Shown here: positions 28,216-36,722 of the stretch, piece after piece
How positions within the stretch are numbered: the stretch's first letter is position 1
Layout of the letters: each line of letters opens with the position of its first letter
NCBI GenBank assembly: GCA_963169645.1
Contig: CAUJCO010000013.1
Span: forward strand, 595,923 to 659,922
DNA from: Bacteroidota bacterium
GTDB lineage: Bacteria > Bacteroidota > Bacteroidia > Chitinophagales > JADIYW01
Direction of reading: 5' to 3'
Length of the DNA: 64,000 nucleotides
The notes under the pieces: generated by a model
Told to the model about the DNA's origin: nothing
What the model saw: only the letters and a program-made list of their open reading frames with translations
Databases searched by the model: none
Program-made: the position numbers and the translations under genes

Positions 28216-28395
28216 GTATGTTCTTCGTAGTTTTTATGCAAAATTTATACCAAGTTGTATGTTGCCTTTCAAAAAAATATATCCATAAAGGTTGATTTCT
28301 TTAGTCTAATTTGGGTACAAAATCAACTTTAATGCTCAAAAATTTTGCAACTTCGCAATATACAAAATTAAATGCAGGTAAAAAAATGAATGCGG

Positions 28396-29295
28396 TTACA
28401 AAATCATTTTTTGATATGGAATAAGTGTGTGATATCCTTTGGATTGGAAATAGTGTTGTACGTTTTCAGGTTCGTCATCATCGGCAACCAGTACAAAATC
28501 ACCGCCCCAAGCGCCCAATGATTTGATAGTTCCGGGAAAATCAGGAAAAAGTCTGTCTTTTACTTTTTCTAATTGCAAAGCATTGGAAATAACATTTTCA
28601 TGCACTTCTAAATAATGGCATAATTCGTAAAAATTAATAGCATGTATAATCTTAAAGGTCAGCTCGTTGAGTTGTTCAATGATATCCGTTTTATCCATTG
28701 GTAAACTACGATAGTGTTGAATACCTTCGCGGGAATTTTGTTTTTGATTAAGATGAAGAAAATAAAGCTGGTTTGAAAATGGCGGTAAAAAAGCTATCGT
28801 ATTGGAAATCGGTAATGATTGATTGGAGATTCTCTGATAGGAAATGGGTTGTTTTGCGGTAGCACAAGCAATATCATAGCCACTGCCACCGAAAGTTTTG
28901 GTCAATAATTCATACGGATTTGCATTTGTCCATTGTGCCAATAAACTAATTAAAGTAGAGGACGAGCCCAAGCCCCAATTTTGTGGAAAGTCGAGACGAG
29001 TTGTGAGTTGTACGTTGAAATTGGTAAGCGAGCAATGCGATAAAATATTTTTTAGTGTCAATGCAATTTCCTGATTGGTAGTTGAAAGAATTTCTAACTG
29101 TTCATTCAAGTTCACTTCGAACCAAGTTTTATTTTCGTTGTCTATGCTTTTCCAAAAAATGCCCTTTTCTACAGATGGTTCAACGGTAAGCGTTTGTCCA
29201 AATTTTGTAGGTAATGCTAAACCGATTGCTCCATCCAAAATAAAATATTCTGACGTAAGTAAAAGTTTGCCATTGGCGTGATAGGTTGATGTCAT
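28396..29295 (-). CDS. GHMP-family kinase, probably in the mevalonate pathway
   Basis: ATP-dependent small-molecule kinase, most likely mevalonate or phosphomevalonate kinase. The 299 residues start HANGKLLLTSEYFILDGA, typical of mevalonate-type GHMP enzymes, and have the P-loop WGLGSSSTL near residue 105 and GGSGYDIACA. It lies downstream of HMG-CoA reductase and IPP isomerase on the same strand, separated by 222 bases. Which phosphorylation step it catalyses cannot be settled from motifs. Confidence 0.85.
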   Translation of the reverse strand: MTSTYHANGKLLLTSEYFILDGAIGLALPTKFGQTLTVEPSVEKGIFWKSIDNENKTWFEVNLNEQLEILSTTNQEIALTLKNILSHCSLTNFNVQLTTRLDFPQNWGLGSSSTLISLLAQWTNANPYELLTKTFGGSGYDIACATAKQPISYQRISNQSLPISNTIAFLPPFSNQLYFLHLNQKQNSREGIQHYRSLPMDKTDIIEQLNELTFKIIHAINFYELCHYLEVHENVISNALQLEKVKDRLFPDFPGTIKSLGAWGGDFVLVADDDEPENVQHYFQSKGYHTLIPYQKMIL

Positions 29296-29332
29296 TGCTT
29301 TTTAATTATTCCTTTAAAGCGATTTTTCCTAA

Positions 29333-29494
29333 GGAAATTCCAATGATTGGTTGTATATATATTTACCTCCAGAAAATCAATTAAGAACTTCTGTTCAAGG
29401 AGCTACACAATTACAATGGAAAGATGAATTTGGTGATGAGAGTGTCATTCTTATAATCCTAATTAATAAAATTACAAATTATCAAGCAAAATAA
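29333..29494 (+). pseudogene. Possible coding remnant between the mevalonate genes
   Basis: A 53-codon open frame without an in-frame ATG, reading NDWLYIYLPPENQLRTS and QLQWKDEFGDESVILIILIN before TAA at 29492-29494. The residue mix looks protein-like, and it lies opposite to the operon direction. I recognise no family. It may be a relic of an inserted gene, or chance. Confidence 0.25.
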
Positions 29495-29517
29495 ATATAG
29501 ATACTATATGCATCGTA

Positions 29518-30840
29518 TTATTTCACCGCCTGTTTCGCACTTCTATATTGTTCTAGCATTACGCGTGTGGTGGTAAAGGAAACTATTTTATCTTTAAAAT
29601 ATTCCAATGCGTAGTTTTTTTCTTCTTCTGTTGCTTCCAAATAATTTAAGATATTTAATAAGTGCATTTTCATGTGTCCTTGCTGTATGCCCACTGTAGT
29701 TAAGGCACGCAATGCTGCAAAGTTTTGAGCTAATCCGGCAACTGCACAAAATATCATTAATTGTTTGGCATTCGGGTTTCCTAAAATTTGTAAACTGCGT
29801 TTTACCAATGGATGTATTTGTGTTAAACCGCCTACCGTTCCTACGGCCAATGGCAAATCAATCCAGAATTTAAAGATGCCCTCATTCACGGTGCAATGTG
29901 TAAGCGAGCTGTATGAACCATTACGTGCAGCATACGTATGTCCGCAAGCTTCTACCGCACGAAAATCGTTTCCGGTGGCAATAATAACGGCATCTACACC
30001 ATTGTATATTCCTTTATTATGTGTCGTGGCACGATGTGGGTCTACTTCCGCAATTTTAACCGCCATCCGAACTTTTTCTGCAAATTCTTCCGCCGGCAAT
30101 CCACCCACAATTCCTAAGTCTTCTACTTTACATTCTACCCAAGCACGCACCAAACAATGTGGTGTGTAATTAGAAACGATGGAAAGAATAATTTTTATTT
30201 CTCCATTAAATGTTGCATCGTTGTGTACGAATTCTTTTAATTGCGTTGCATACTCTTCCAAAATGGTATTAATAAAATTAGCACCCATGGAATCGCAGGT
30301 TTCAAAAGATACTTTTAGTTGAAAATAGTTGGCTTCGTGTGCTGTCATATCTACCAATTCAATATCTAACACACCACCACCACGTGCATCCATATTGACG
30401 CTTAAATATTTTCCACCTTCGAGTAAACTTGTTTTTAATTTAGGAAATTGTTCTATTAAATAAGCTTTATCACCGGAAAACTTAAAGTGAACTTGACCCA
30501 CTTTTGTCGTACTTATTACTTCTGCATGGTATCCACCTCGTTCACTCCAAAATTTTCCGGAATTAGACATGGCCGCCACCACAGAACTTTCTTCTATTGC
30601 CATTGGCAAACAATACCATTCACCATTGATTAAGAAATTAGGTGCTACCGAAAAAGGAAAGAAATAATTGGTAATGGTATTTTCCGAAAACTCATCTAAC
30701 GTTTTTTGTGTTGCTGCATTTTGATGCCAGTAAGAAATTAACTCTTCTTTTGCGGCTTCATCCTTATTCAAATAATTTTCTACCAACCAATCAACTTTTT
30801 GTTGTTTGCTTAGTTTGGAATATCCGGATATATTTTTCAT
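29518..30840 (-). CDS. Hydroxymethylglutaryl-CoA reductase, class II
   Basis: Converts HMG-CoA to mevalonate, the committed step of the mevalonate route to isoprenoids. The 440 residues have the soluble bacterial layout without membrane domain: LPMAIEESSVVAAMSNSGKFW (conserved Glu), CDSMGANFINTILE, the GIYNGVDAVIIATGNDFRA segment and DLPLAVGTVGGLT. It follows the IPP isomerase gene by 80 bases and precedes the GHMP kinase, so the three form a biosynthetic set. Cofactor preference is not determined. A TAATTTTG element upstream may give it its own promoter. Confidence 0.94.
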   Translation of the reverse strand: MKNISGYSKLSKQQKVDWLVENYLNKDEAAKEELISYWHQNAATQKTLDEFSENTITNYFFPFSVAPNFLINGEWYCLPMAIEESSVVAAMSNSGKFWSERGGYHAEVISTTKVGQVHFKFSGDKAYLIEQFPKLKTSLLEGGKYLSVNMDARGGGVLDIELVDMTAHEANYFQLKVSFETCDSMGANFINTILEEYATQLKEFVHNDATFNGEIKIILSIVSNYTPHCLVRAWVECKVEDLGIVGGLPAEEFAEKVRMAVKIAEVDPHRATTHNKGIYNGVDAVIIATGNDFRAVEACGHTYAARNGSYSSLTHCTVNEGIFKFWIDLPLAVGTVGGLTQIHPLVKRSLQILGNPNAKQLMIFCAVAGLAQNFAALRALTTVGIQQGHMKMHLLNILNYLEATEEEKNYALEYFKDKIVSFTTTRVMLEQYRSAKQAVK

Positions 30841-30878
30841 CTGTATTTTTTTTGTGTTTGTATTGATATAGGTTGATA

Positions 30879-30886
30879 CAAAATTA
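30879..30886 (-). promoter_or_regulatory. Predicted -7 element (TAATTTTG) for HMG-CoA reductase
   Basis: Minus-strand TAnnTTTG in the 80-base gap after the IPP isomerase gene, 38 bases before the reductase ATG. Confidence 0.4.
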
Positions 30887-30920
30887 TATTACATCGCTGC
30901 GATTTTTATAGTTTATAATG

Positions 30921-31952
30921 CTAATTAATTTTAAAAAATGCTTTAGCTAATTTCAACCCTTCTATTTGATATAGTAAATATTGTTCCAGCTCTTCGTATG
31001 ATTTTTCGGCATATTTTAATAGGGAAGATGCTTGGCCATATACCGAAGGAGCCTTTAATTTTTCTTGCAAATAATAACCATCTAAGAAATTTTTGATTCC
31101 GCCGGAAATAATGAATTGTTTACACAAAACAGCACTTCCTAATTCTGCATTTAGCTCATTTATAAATCCAACCATCTCTTCGGCACTGTGCCCAATTTGT
31201 GCAATAATTTTGTAGGTATTGAGTTTATTTTCATTGCTCCGCAATAATTCTAATTTCGAGAAATTAGTACCACCATGTGCAGCCAACTCAATAGCTTCAA
31301 TTGGTAATTGCAACAAAGCACGTAAGCTTTCTTTCCCAAATCCTTGCCCTACTTCTTTTACAATAATTTTTTGTTTTGTTTTATCTATGAAGCGTTGAAT
31401 AGTAGTAATGGGTGCCATTGTTATTTTATCACCTTCCGGTTGTAACCATTCTTGTAATGGATTAATGTGTAAGATGATTCCATCAGCCTGCAAGGCATTC
31501 ACTAATGCATCTACTTTATGTACTTTATTGTCTTGTACTAATATTTCTAATTGTGCGATTCCAATATTGGCATAAAAAGGCAAATCTTCGCCGATGGTTT
31601 TTCTAAAATCAAAATCTTTCAAACGGTCGTTGCTATCTAACAAAACGCGACAAGAACCCAAGCCCATTCCCATTCCGAATTGTTTGCATGCACGCGCGAG
31701 ATTGGCATTAATCTGAAATGCTTTTTCCGTTCCTCCTGTCATGCTGGAAACCCAGATAGGTGTTTGTATTTGTTTGCCTAAAAAAGAAAATGACTTCAAT
31801 TTTTCGGAAGGATGTGCCGCCAAAAACGGTTCGTACGAGAAACGTTTATCGAGTAATGCATTTCCAATTTGTGATTGGAAAGCTAATTGAATATGATCTT
31901 GTTTGCGTTCTGCAGCAGTCGGATCATTTGATATGTTTTCTATATTTTCCAA
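30921..31952 (-). CDS. fni: Type 2 isopentenyl-diphosphate isomerase
   Basis: FMN- and NADPH-dependent enzyme interconverting isopentenyl and dimethylallyl diphosphate. The 343 residues show RKQDHIQLAFQSQ near the N-terminus, WVSSMTGGTEKAFQIN, GMGLGSCR, the IKEVGQGF-like segment VKEVGQGFGKES and AAHGGTNFSKLE. It starts the mevalonate-pathway set. The start is a TTG at 31952; the TAAATTTG element ends six bases before it, so the mRNA is likely leaderless. No in-frame ATG gives a full-length protein. Confidence 0.93.
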   Translation of the reverse strand: MENIENISNDPTAAERKQDHIQLAFQSQIGNALLDKRFSYEPFLAAHPSEKLKSFSFLGKQIQTPIWVSSMTGGTEKAFQINANLARACKQFGMGMGLGSCRVLLDSNDRLKDFDFRKTIGEDLPFYANIGIAQLEILVQDNKVHKVDALVNALQADGIILHINPLQEWLQPEGDKITMAPITTIQRFIDKTKQKIIVKEVGQGFGKESLRALLQLPIEAIELAAHGGTNFSKLELLRSNENKLNTYKIIAQIGHSAEEMVGFINELNAELGSAVLCKQFIISGGIKNFLDGYYLQEKLKAPSVYGQASSLLKYAEKSYEELEQYLLYQIEGLKLAKAFFKIN

Positions 31953-31958
31953 GTACTA

Positions 31959-31966
31959 CAAATTTA
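31959..31966 (-). promoter_or_regulatory. Predicted -7 element (TAAATTTG) abutting the TTG start of fni
   Basis: Perfect TAnnTTTG on the minus strand, followed by TAGTAC and then the TTG start codon. Confidence 0.5.
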
Positions 31967-32083
31967 TGCATATTAATTATGGAATGCTTCTTCTATTAGG
32001 TTGTTTTTTTATCCGTTTGTTTTACTATGCATGATTTTTTATACAATATGCATTTTTCAAACCGGACATCTAACTAGTTTATC

Positions 32084-32626
32084 TTATTCTTTAATTTTTA
32101 TAGAATAGGCAGCTTGTTGTAAATCTTTTAACCAGAGTGGACGTTTGTGTCGCAAAAGCCAACCTGCGGTTTGATAAATATGCCCGTTGGGTGCTTCAAA
32201 AACGTCAATCACAAATAGAAAACGATGGTCTTGTTGCTCCGAAGAAAGTACGCCGGAAATCTGAAATTCTTTTGCTTTTAAATTGCCGATGGTAAAACTG
32301 CTGTCATTCGCTTCTATATTTGGTTCTCGCATGTTTTTTTTCAGTTGGCTCATAATCGAATCACACATCATTTCGAAGCCCAAATTACCCGGTTTTTGCC
32401 CATGATCAACCAAAATAAAAAATACATCTCTATAATCGTTTTTTGCTTGCAATAGAGTATTTTTTGCCGGATACACATCGTTCGATTCGGACAAATACGA
32501 CGGAAATTGTATGCTCACTTGCTTATTGGAAAATGTATTCGGTTCTTTACTATATTGGCAAGCAGAGAAAACAAGCACGATAAAGCTATAAATTGCAAAT
32601 TGACTGATTGAAATATTCCTTTTCAT
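32084..32626 (-). CDS. Lipoprotein of unknown function
   Basis: A 180-residue protein with a signal sequence ending in the lipobox FSAC (about C22), so lipid-anchored. The mature part is predicted soluble, with alternating strands and a segment AKEFQISGVLSSEQQDHRFLFVIDVFE that resembles small secreted beta-rich domains. I do not recognise the family. It stands alone between the isomerase gene and the YgjP-like gene. Confidence 0.75.
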   Translation of the reverse strand: MKRNISISQFAIYSFIVLVFSACQYSKEPNTFSNKQVSIQFPSYLSESNDVYPAKNTLLQAKNDYRDVFFILVDHGQKPGNLGFEMMCDSIMSQLKKNMREPNIEANDSSFTIGNLKAKEFQISGVLSSEQQDHRFLFVIDVFEAPNGHIYQTAGWLLRHKRPLWLKDLQQAAYSIKIKE

Positions 32627-32688
32627 ACTGTAAAAATAAGCATACCGGACGGATAAAACGAAATCAAATTTAGATTATGAAAACACGA

Positions 32689-33420
32689 TTAAAAATCAAA
32701 TTTAGTTCCGTGTTGTTGCAGCCATTTTCGATGGTTTTTATAATCCGGCATCGCATTTTCTACCTGTTTCCAAAATTTGGGTGAATGATTCATCTCTTTG
32801 AGATGTGCTAATTCGTGCACTATGACATAATCAATAATTTCCTGTGGCAATAAAAGCAGTTTAGTAGAAAAGGAAATTTTCCGCGAAGTAGAGCAACTTC
32901 CCCAACGAGAAATGGTATGCTTGATATCTATTTTTTCTATTTTTTCTTTGAAATAATAATCATTCCAAAATAATGTTCTTTTTTGAATGGCTGAGAGAAA
33001 ATATTTTTCCGTGAAACGCAATAAAAAACGCTGAATTTCTTGTTTTTTATGTGCCTCTGTGGTTTGTTGAAGTAAATAAATTTTTAAAATGTTTGTACCG
33101 CGATAACTTAATTTATTTCGACCGTTTTGGATGTATTCAATATCAATAATGAACTCATTATCCCATATTTTAATGGTTTTATGTTGATAATGATCAATGG
33201 AATTTTGTTGTAACTGGTAATAGTTTTTTTCTTGAATTTGCTTTTTTGCCCAATCTAAAAATTGTTTAATTGTGCGTTCTTTCTCTGCTACCGAAATATG
33301 TTTGGGTAATCGCACAATAATCTCCGCTTTCCCTAAAGAAACTCTTGCTGTTTTTCGGGGTTCCACAATAATTTTTACGGGAACTGGAAGATGGTTGGTT
33401 TGATACAGATTTACACTCAT
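32689..33420 (-). CDS. YgjP/WLM-type putative zinc metallopeptidase
   Basis: A 243-residue cytoplasmic protein of the YgjP (DUF45) family. It has the zinc-peptidase motif HELAHLKEMNHSPKFW at about residues 201-216, preceded by the family segment SRWGSCSTSRKISFSTKLLLLP. These proteins are proposed metallopeptidases; substrates are not established. It lies 44 bases downstream of the MntR-type regulator on the same strand and may be co-transcribed. Confidence 0.88.
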   Translation of the reverse strand: MSVNLYQTNHLPVPVKIIVEPRKTARVSLGKAEIIVRLPKHISVAEKERTIKQFLDWAKKQIQEKNYYQLQQNSIDHYQHKTIKIWDNEFIIDIEYIQNGRNKLSYRGTNILKIYLLQQTTEAHKKQEIQRFLLRFTEKYFLSAIQKRTLFWNDYYFKEKIEKIDIKHTISRWGSCSTSRKISFSTKLLLLPQEIIDYVIVHELAHLKEMNHSPKFWKQVENAMPDYKNHRKWLQQHGTKFDF

Positions 33421-33464
33421 AGATAGCGCTAGGAACGGAATAAGTTATTGAATAAAATAGAAAA

Positions 33465-34130
33465 TCAGATACTTTTCACAAATAAATTTTTGGCTGCATC
33501 TTTACTAATAGTGAGTTGTTTTTTATCATTGATGGTAATTTGAATTGTTTCATCAAATTCTTCTTTATCTATAATTTTTATTTTATCGTTCAGTTGTAAT
33601 TGTATTTTATTAAGATATTTCAAAAATGCAGCCGAATCATCGTTTACATTTTGTAATGTATATTGTTTTTTCATTTTCGCATCAGCCAAGCTTACCACGT
33701 TTGGCAAGCTAATGTTACCATGTTTATCCGGAATAGGATCGCCATGCGGATCAAACTTTGGAAAGCCCAAAAATTCATCCATTTTATCTATCAACTCATC
33801 CGATTGTACATGCTCCAATTGCTCGGCAATGACGTGTATTTTATCCCAAGTAAATTTCAATTTCTTTGCTAAAAATGTTTCCCAAAGCCGATGTTTTCTT
33901 AATATTTTAACCGCAATCTTTAATCCGGATTTCGTAAGCGAAACACCGTAATACTTTTTATATACAACTAAATTTTTATCGGCTAAACGTTTCAACATAT
34001 CGGTTACAGATGCGGCAGAATGTTCCAATTTATATGCTAAATCGTTTGTTTTCACGTTGCCGTTCTGCATTTCACCTAATTGTAATATGTACTTCAGGTA
34101 GTTTTCTTCAATTGCACTGAGTGTTGTCAT
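33465..34130 (-). CDS. DtxR/MntR-family metal-dependent repressor
   Basis: Metal-sensing regulator, probably manganese- or iron-dependent, for the divergent Nramp gene. The 221 residues have the N-terminal winged helix (YILQLGEMQNGNVKTNDLAYKLEHSAASVTDMLKRL), the dimerisation/metal domain with HRLWETFLAKKL and VIAEQLEHVQSDELIDKMDEFL, and a C-terminal FeoA/SH3-like region. Metal ligands expected in the H, E and C/M positions are partly visible (H in LRKHRLWE, E and H in QLEHVQ). Two palindromes in the 74-base divergent gap are likely its operators. Confidence 0.9.
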   Translation of the reverse strand: MTTLSAIEENYLKYILQLGEMQNGNVKTNDLAYKLEHSAASVTDMLKRLADKNLVVYKKYYGVSLTKSGLKIAVKILRKHRLWETFLAKKLKFTWDKIHVIAEQLEHVQSDELIDKMDEFLGFPKFDPHGDPIPDKHGNISLPNVVSLADAKMKKQYTLQNVNDDSAAFLKYLNKIQLQLNDKIKIIDKEEFDETIQITINDKKQLTISKDAAKNLFVKSI

Positions 34131-34137
34131 GTCGTGT

Positions 34138-34161
34138 AATTTTTAAGCGAACTTAAAAATT
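34138..34161. promoter_or_regulatory. Palindromic operator candidate for the DtxR/MntR-type regulator
   Basis: Arms AATTTTTAAG and CTTAAAAATT are perfect 10-base complements around CGAA. The TTTAAG-N4-CTTAAA core is of the size and symmetry bound by DtxR-family repressors. It is only 7 bases from the regulator's start codon. Confidence 0.6.
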
Positions 34162-34163
34162 TT

Positions 34164-34179
34164 TTGAAATCAATTTCAA
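34164..34179. promoter_or_regulatory. Second palindrome, between the regulator and the Nramp gene
   Basis: TTGAAAT-CA-ATTTCAA is a perfect 7-base inverted repeat, 25 bases before the Nramp start and immediately followed by a run of T. A second operator or part of the promoter. Confidence 0.45.
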
Positions 34180-34204
34180 TTTTTTTTTTAACATTGCACC
34201 AATT

Positions 34205-35530
34205 ATGTGGAGGAATTCATCAAATTGGAAATACGAACGGACAACCAGCTCATTGCCGGAATCTTTTTCCACTGTATCAGTACCCAAAACAGCTTCCGGA
34301 TTTAGAAAGCTTATGGCTTTTGCTGGTCCGGGTTTAATGGTAGCCGTAGGCTACATGGATCCGGGAAATTGGGCTACAGATATCGCTGGCGGTTCCAGTT
34401 TTGGTTACACATTATTATCTGTTATTTTAATTTCGAATTTGTTCGCTATTTTATTACAACATCTTTGTGTAAAATTAGGTGTCGTAACCGGTAGAGATTT
34501 AGCACAAGCTTGTAAAGATTCTTATTCTAAACCGGTAAGTTTTGTGTTGTGGATATTATGCGAAATTGCCATTGCTGCGTGTGATTTAGCGGAGGTTATC
34601 GGATCGGCCATTGCTATTAACTTATTATTTGGTATTCCATTAACTGTTGGTATCATCATCACTATTTTAGATGTGTTGGTATTATTGTTGTTGCAAAACA
34701 AAGGCTTCCGTTATTTAGAAGCATTTGTTGGTAGTTTGATTTTTATTATTTTCTGTTGCTTTGCCTACGAATTAGCGATTTCGAAGCCGGAAATTGCGGC
34801 TATCATGCAAGGATTAATACCACAACAAGAAATATTAACTAATGGTGATATGCTTTATATAGCTATCGGAATTTTGGGTGCTACGGTGATGCCGCATAAT
34901 TTATATTTGCATTCCAGCATCGTGCAAACGCGCAATTTTGAACGCAATGATGAAGGAAAAAAAATGGCCATTAAATATGCCACTATTGACTCGACAGTTT
35001 CGTTGTTGATGGCATTTTTTATCAATGCTGCTATTTTAATTTTGGCTGCTTCGGCCTTTCATTATAATGGCCATAAAGAAGTGGCAGACATCAACGATGC
35101 ATACCGTTTGTTAGAACCGGTTTTAGGTGTAAAACTGGCTTCTACTTTTTTTGCCATAGCATTATTGGCAAGCGGACAAAACTCTACGCTGACAGGAACT
35201 TTGGCTGGACAAATTGTAATGGAAGGTTTTATTAATATAAGATTAAAACCTTGGTTGCGAAGACTGATAACACGCTTAATTGCGATCGTTCCGGCATTAA
35301 TTGTTTCCATTTTATATGGTGAAAATGGCACCGGAAAATTATTGGTGCTTAGTCAAGTGGTGCTATCATTGCAACTAAGTTTTGCAGTAGTTCCGTTGTT
35401 GCAATTTACCGGAAACAAAACGAAGATGGCCCAATTTGTAAACGGAACTTTATTAAATGTAACAGCTTGGATTATTGCACTAATCATCATCGTATTAAAC
35501 GGTGTGATGTTGTGGAACACATTCTTTTAG
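34205..35530 (+). CDS. mntH: Nramp-family divalent metal transporter (probably manganese)
   Basis: Proton-coupled importer of Mn(II) and possibly Fe(II). The 441 residues form about 11 hydrophobic segments. The metal-binding DPGN motif is at D52-N55 in helix 1, and the paired MPHN motif ([14 protein letters not shown]) in helix 6. A hydrophilic N-terminus of ~35 residues precedes the first helix. Divergent from the DtxR/MntR-type regulator with shared palindromes, which points to repression by metal sufficiency. Manganese preference is inferred from family and regulator. Confidence 0.94.
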   Translation: MWRNSSNWKYERTTSSLPESFSTVSVPKTASGFRKLMAFAGPGLMVAVGYMDPGNWATDIAGGSSFGYTLLSVILISNLFAILLQHLCVKLGVVTGRDLAQACKDSYSKPVSFVLWILCEIAIAACDLAEVIGSAIAINLLFGIPLTVGIIITILDVLVLLLLQNKGFRYLEAFVGSLIFIIFCCFAYELAISKPEIAAIMQGLIPQQEILTNGDMLYIAIGILGATVMPHNLYLHSSIVQTRNFERNDEGKKMAIKYATIDSTVSLLMAFFINAAILILAASAFHYNGHKEVADINDAYRLLEPVLGVKLASTFFAIALLASGQNSTLTGTLAGQIVMEGFINIRLKPWLRRLITRLIAIVPALIVSILYGENGTGKLLVLSQVVLSLQLSFAVVPLLQFTGNKTKMAQFVNGTLLNVTAWIIALIIIVLNGVMLWNTFF

Positions 35531-35556
35531 TGATCTTTTTTCTGATTTATTTTAAT

Positions 35557-36096
35557 TCAATAAACATCGTAATCTTCAACAACATACGTTCCTAAAATAC
35601 TTTTGCGTACTTGTAATTGAATATTTTTTTGGGAGGATGATAAAGCTTTAATCTTTGCCATCACTGTTGGTCGAACTTTCATTCGAATATTTTTATTTTG
35701 AAATGTAAACGAGATATGTTTTTTCTGTTGATTTTTTAAACCAATTGAATAAAATGTAATTGGGCAAGATTGCGTAGTTCGCTCGTTTTTTTGGGATTGT
35801 TGTTTTATAGTCCAATTAATTGGCAATCGAAAAAAACATAAAAAAACAAAGGCAACTATTAATGCTAAAATTCCGTTTACAATACGTACTATGTTTTTGT
35901 TTTCCGGTTTATCAGATGAGAATAATTGCCATTTTTGCACCAAACCATAAGCAATTGCTAAGCCGATAACATATAAAATTGCGTTGACCCAAAATGGAAA
36001 TAACAAGATTTGATTGCTGGAACTTCGAGAAATATATACCGCAATTAATCCGATTAGAATATAAATAGGGATTCGTTTTAAATTGCTAGGATTCAT
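35557..36096 (-). CDS. Membrane protein of unknown function, overlapping hemJ
   Basis: A 179-residue protein with three N-terminal hydrophobic segments (IPIYILIGLIAVYI, a second near residues 33-52, and NGILALIVAFVFLCFF) followed by a basic soluble C-terminal half of ~85 residues. No family recognised. Its start overlaps the 3' end of hemJ by 11 bases, so it is translated from the same message. Membrane topology is the only inference I can support. Confidence 0.65.
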   Translation of the reverse strand: MNPSNLKRIPIYILIGLIAVYISRSSSNQILLFPFWVNAILYVIGLAIAYGLVQKWQLFSSDKPENKNIVRIVNGILALIVAFVFLCFFRLPINWTIKQQSQKNERTTQSCPITFYSIGLKNQQKKHISFTFQNKNIRMKVRPTVMAKIKALSSSQKNIQLQVRKSILGTYVVEDYDVY

Positions 36097-36622
36097 TTTT
36101 TCTGAGCAATTTATACAATTTTATTCCTAACATCAAGAGGATAACCAAAACAAACAAACTAACCAATCCGGTAAGAAAGCTAAGTTCATTTTTAATAACT
36201 ACTAAAAATACAATCGCAAATAAGAAGATGGTTGCAACTTCATTCCAAATTCTTAATTGCATCGACGTGTATTTAAAAATGCCTTGTTGTTGTTGTTTAT
36301 AAATGTGATGTAAAGAAGCATGATAGGCCAGTAATAGCAAAACAAACAAGAGCTTTATATGCATCCAAGCTTGTACTAAAAATCCGGATTGAATAAGCAA
36401 CCACGTACCAAAAATAACGGTGATGATGCAAGCCGGCCACGTGATAATGTACCACAATTTTTGCTGCATAATTTTAAATTGGTTGATTAGAATCGATTTA
36501 TCCGGTTCGAGTTTTTCATTGGCTTCTGTCGCATAAATAAATAAACGCGGCATATAAAATAATCCGGCGAACCAATTTACGACAAAAATGATGTGTAATG
36601 CTTTTAGATAATTATAATCCAC
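36086..36622 (-). CDS. hemJ: HemJ-type protoporphyrinogen IX oxidase
   Basis: Inner-membrane haem-biosynthesis enzyme oxidising protoporphyrinogen IX. The 178 residues open YLKALHIIFVVNWFAGLFYMPRLFIY, where the conserved histidine lies in helix 1 with the WFAG motif, and continue with four more hydrophobic segments, matching the UPF0093/HemJ layout. The start is a GTG at 36622, and no in-frame ATG gives the conserved opening. Overlaps the downstream membrane protein by 11 bases. Confidence 0.85.
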   Translation of the reverse strand: MDYNYLKALHIIFVVNWFAGLFYMPRLFIYATEANEKLEPDKSILINQFKIMQQKLWYIITWPACIITVIFGTWLLIQSGFLVQAWMHIKLLFVLLLLAYHASLHHIYKQQQQGIFKYTSMQLRIWNEVATIFLFAIVFLVVIKNELSFLTGLVSLFVLVILLMLGIKLYKLLRKNES

Positions 36623-36673
36623 GCAGTAAAATTAGGAATTATGCCGTAAGATTTTCGATTTCATAAATAAAAA

Positions 36674-36701
36674 AAATGCGTCTCTAAAAAGAGACGCATT
36701 T
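36674..36701. terminator. Terminator-like hairpin after the TPR gene
   Basis: An 11-base perfect stem (AAATGCGTCTC with complement) around TAAAAA, with A-rich and T-rich flanks, 21 bases beyond the stop of the TPR gene and upstream of hemJ. Confidence 0.85.
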
Positions 36702-36722
36702 ATATACGATTTTAAAAGAAGG

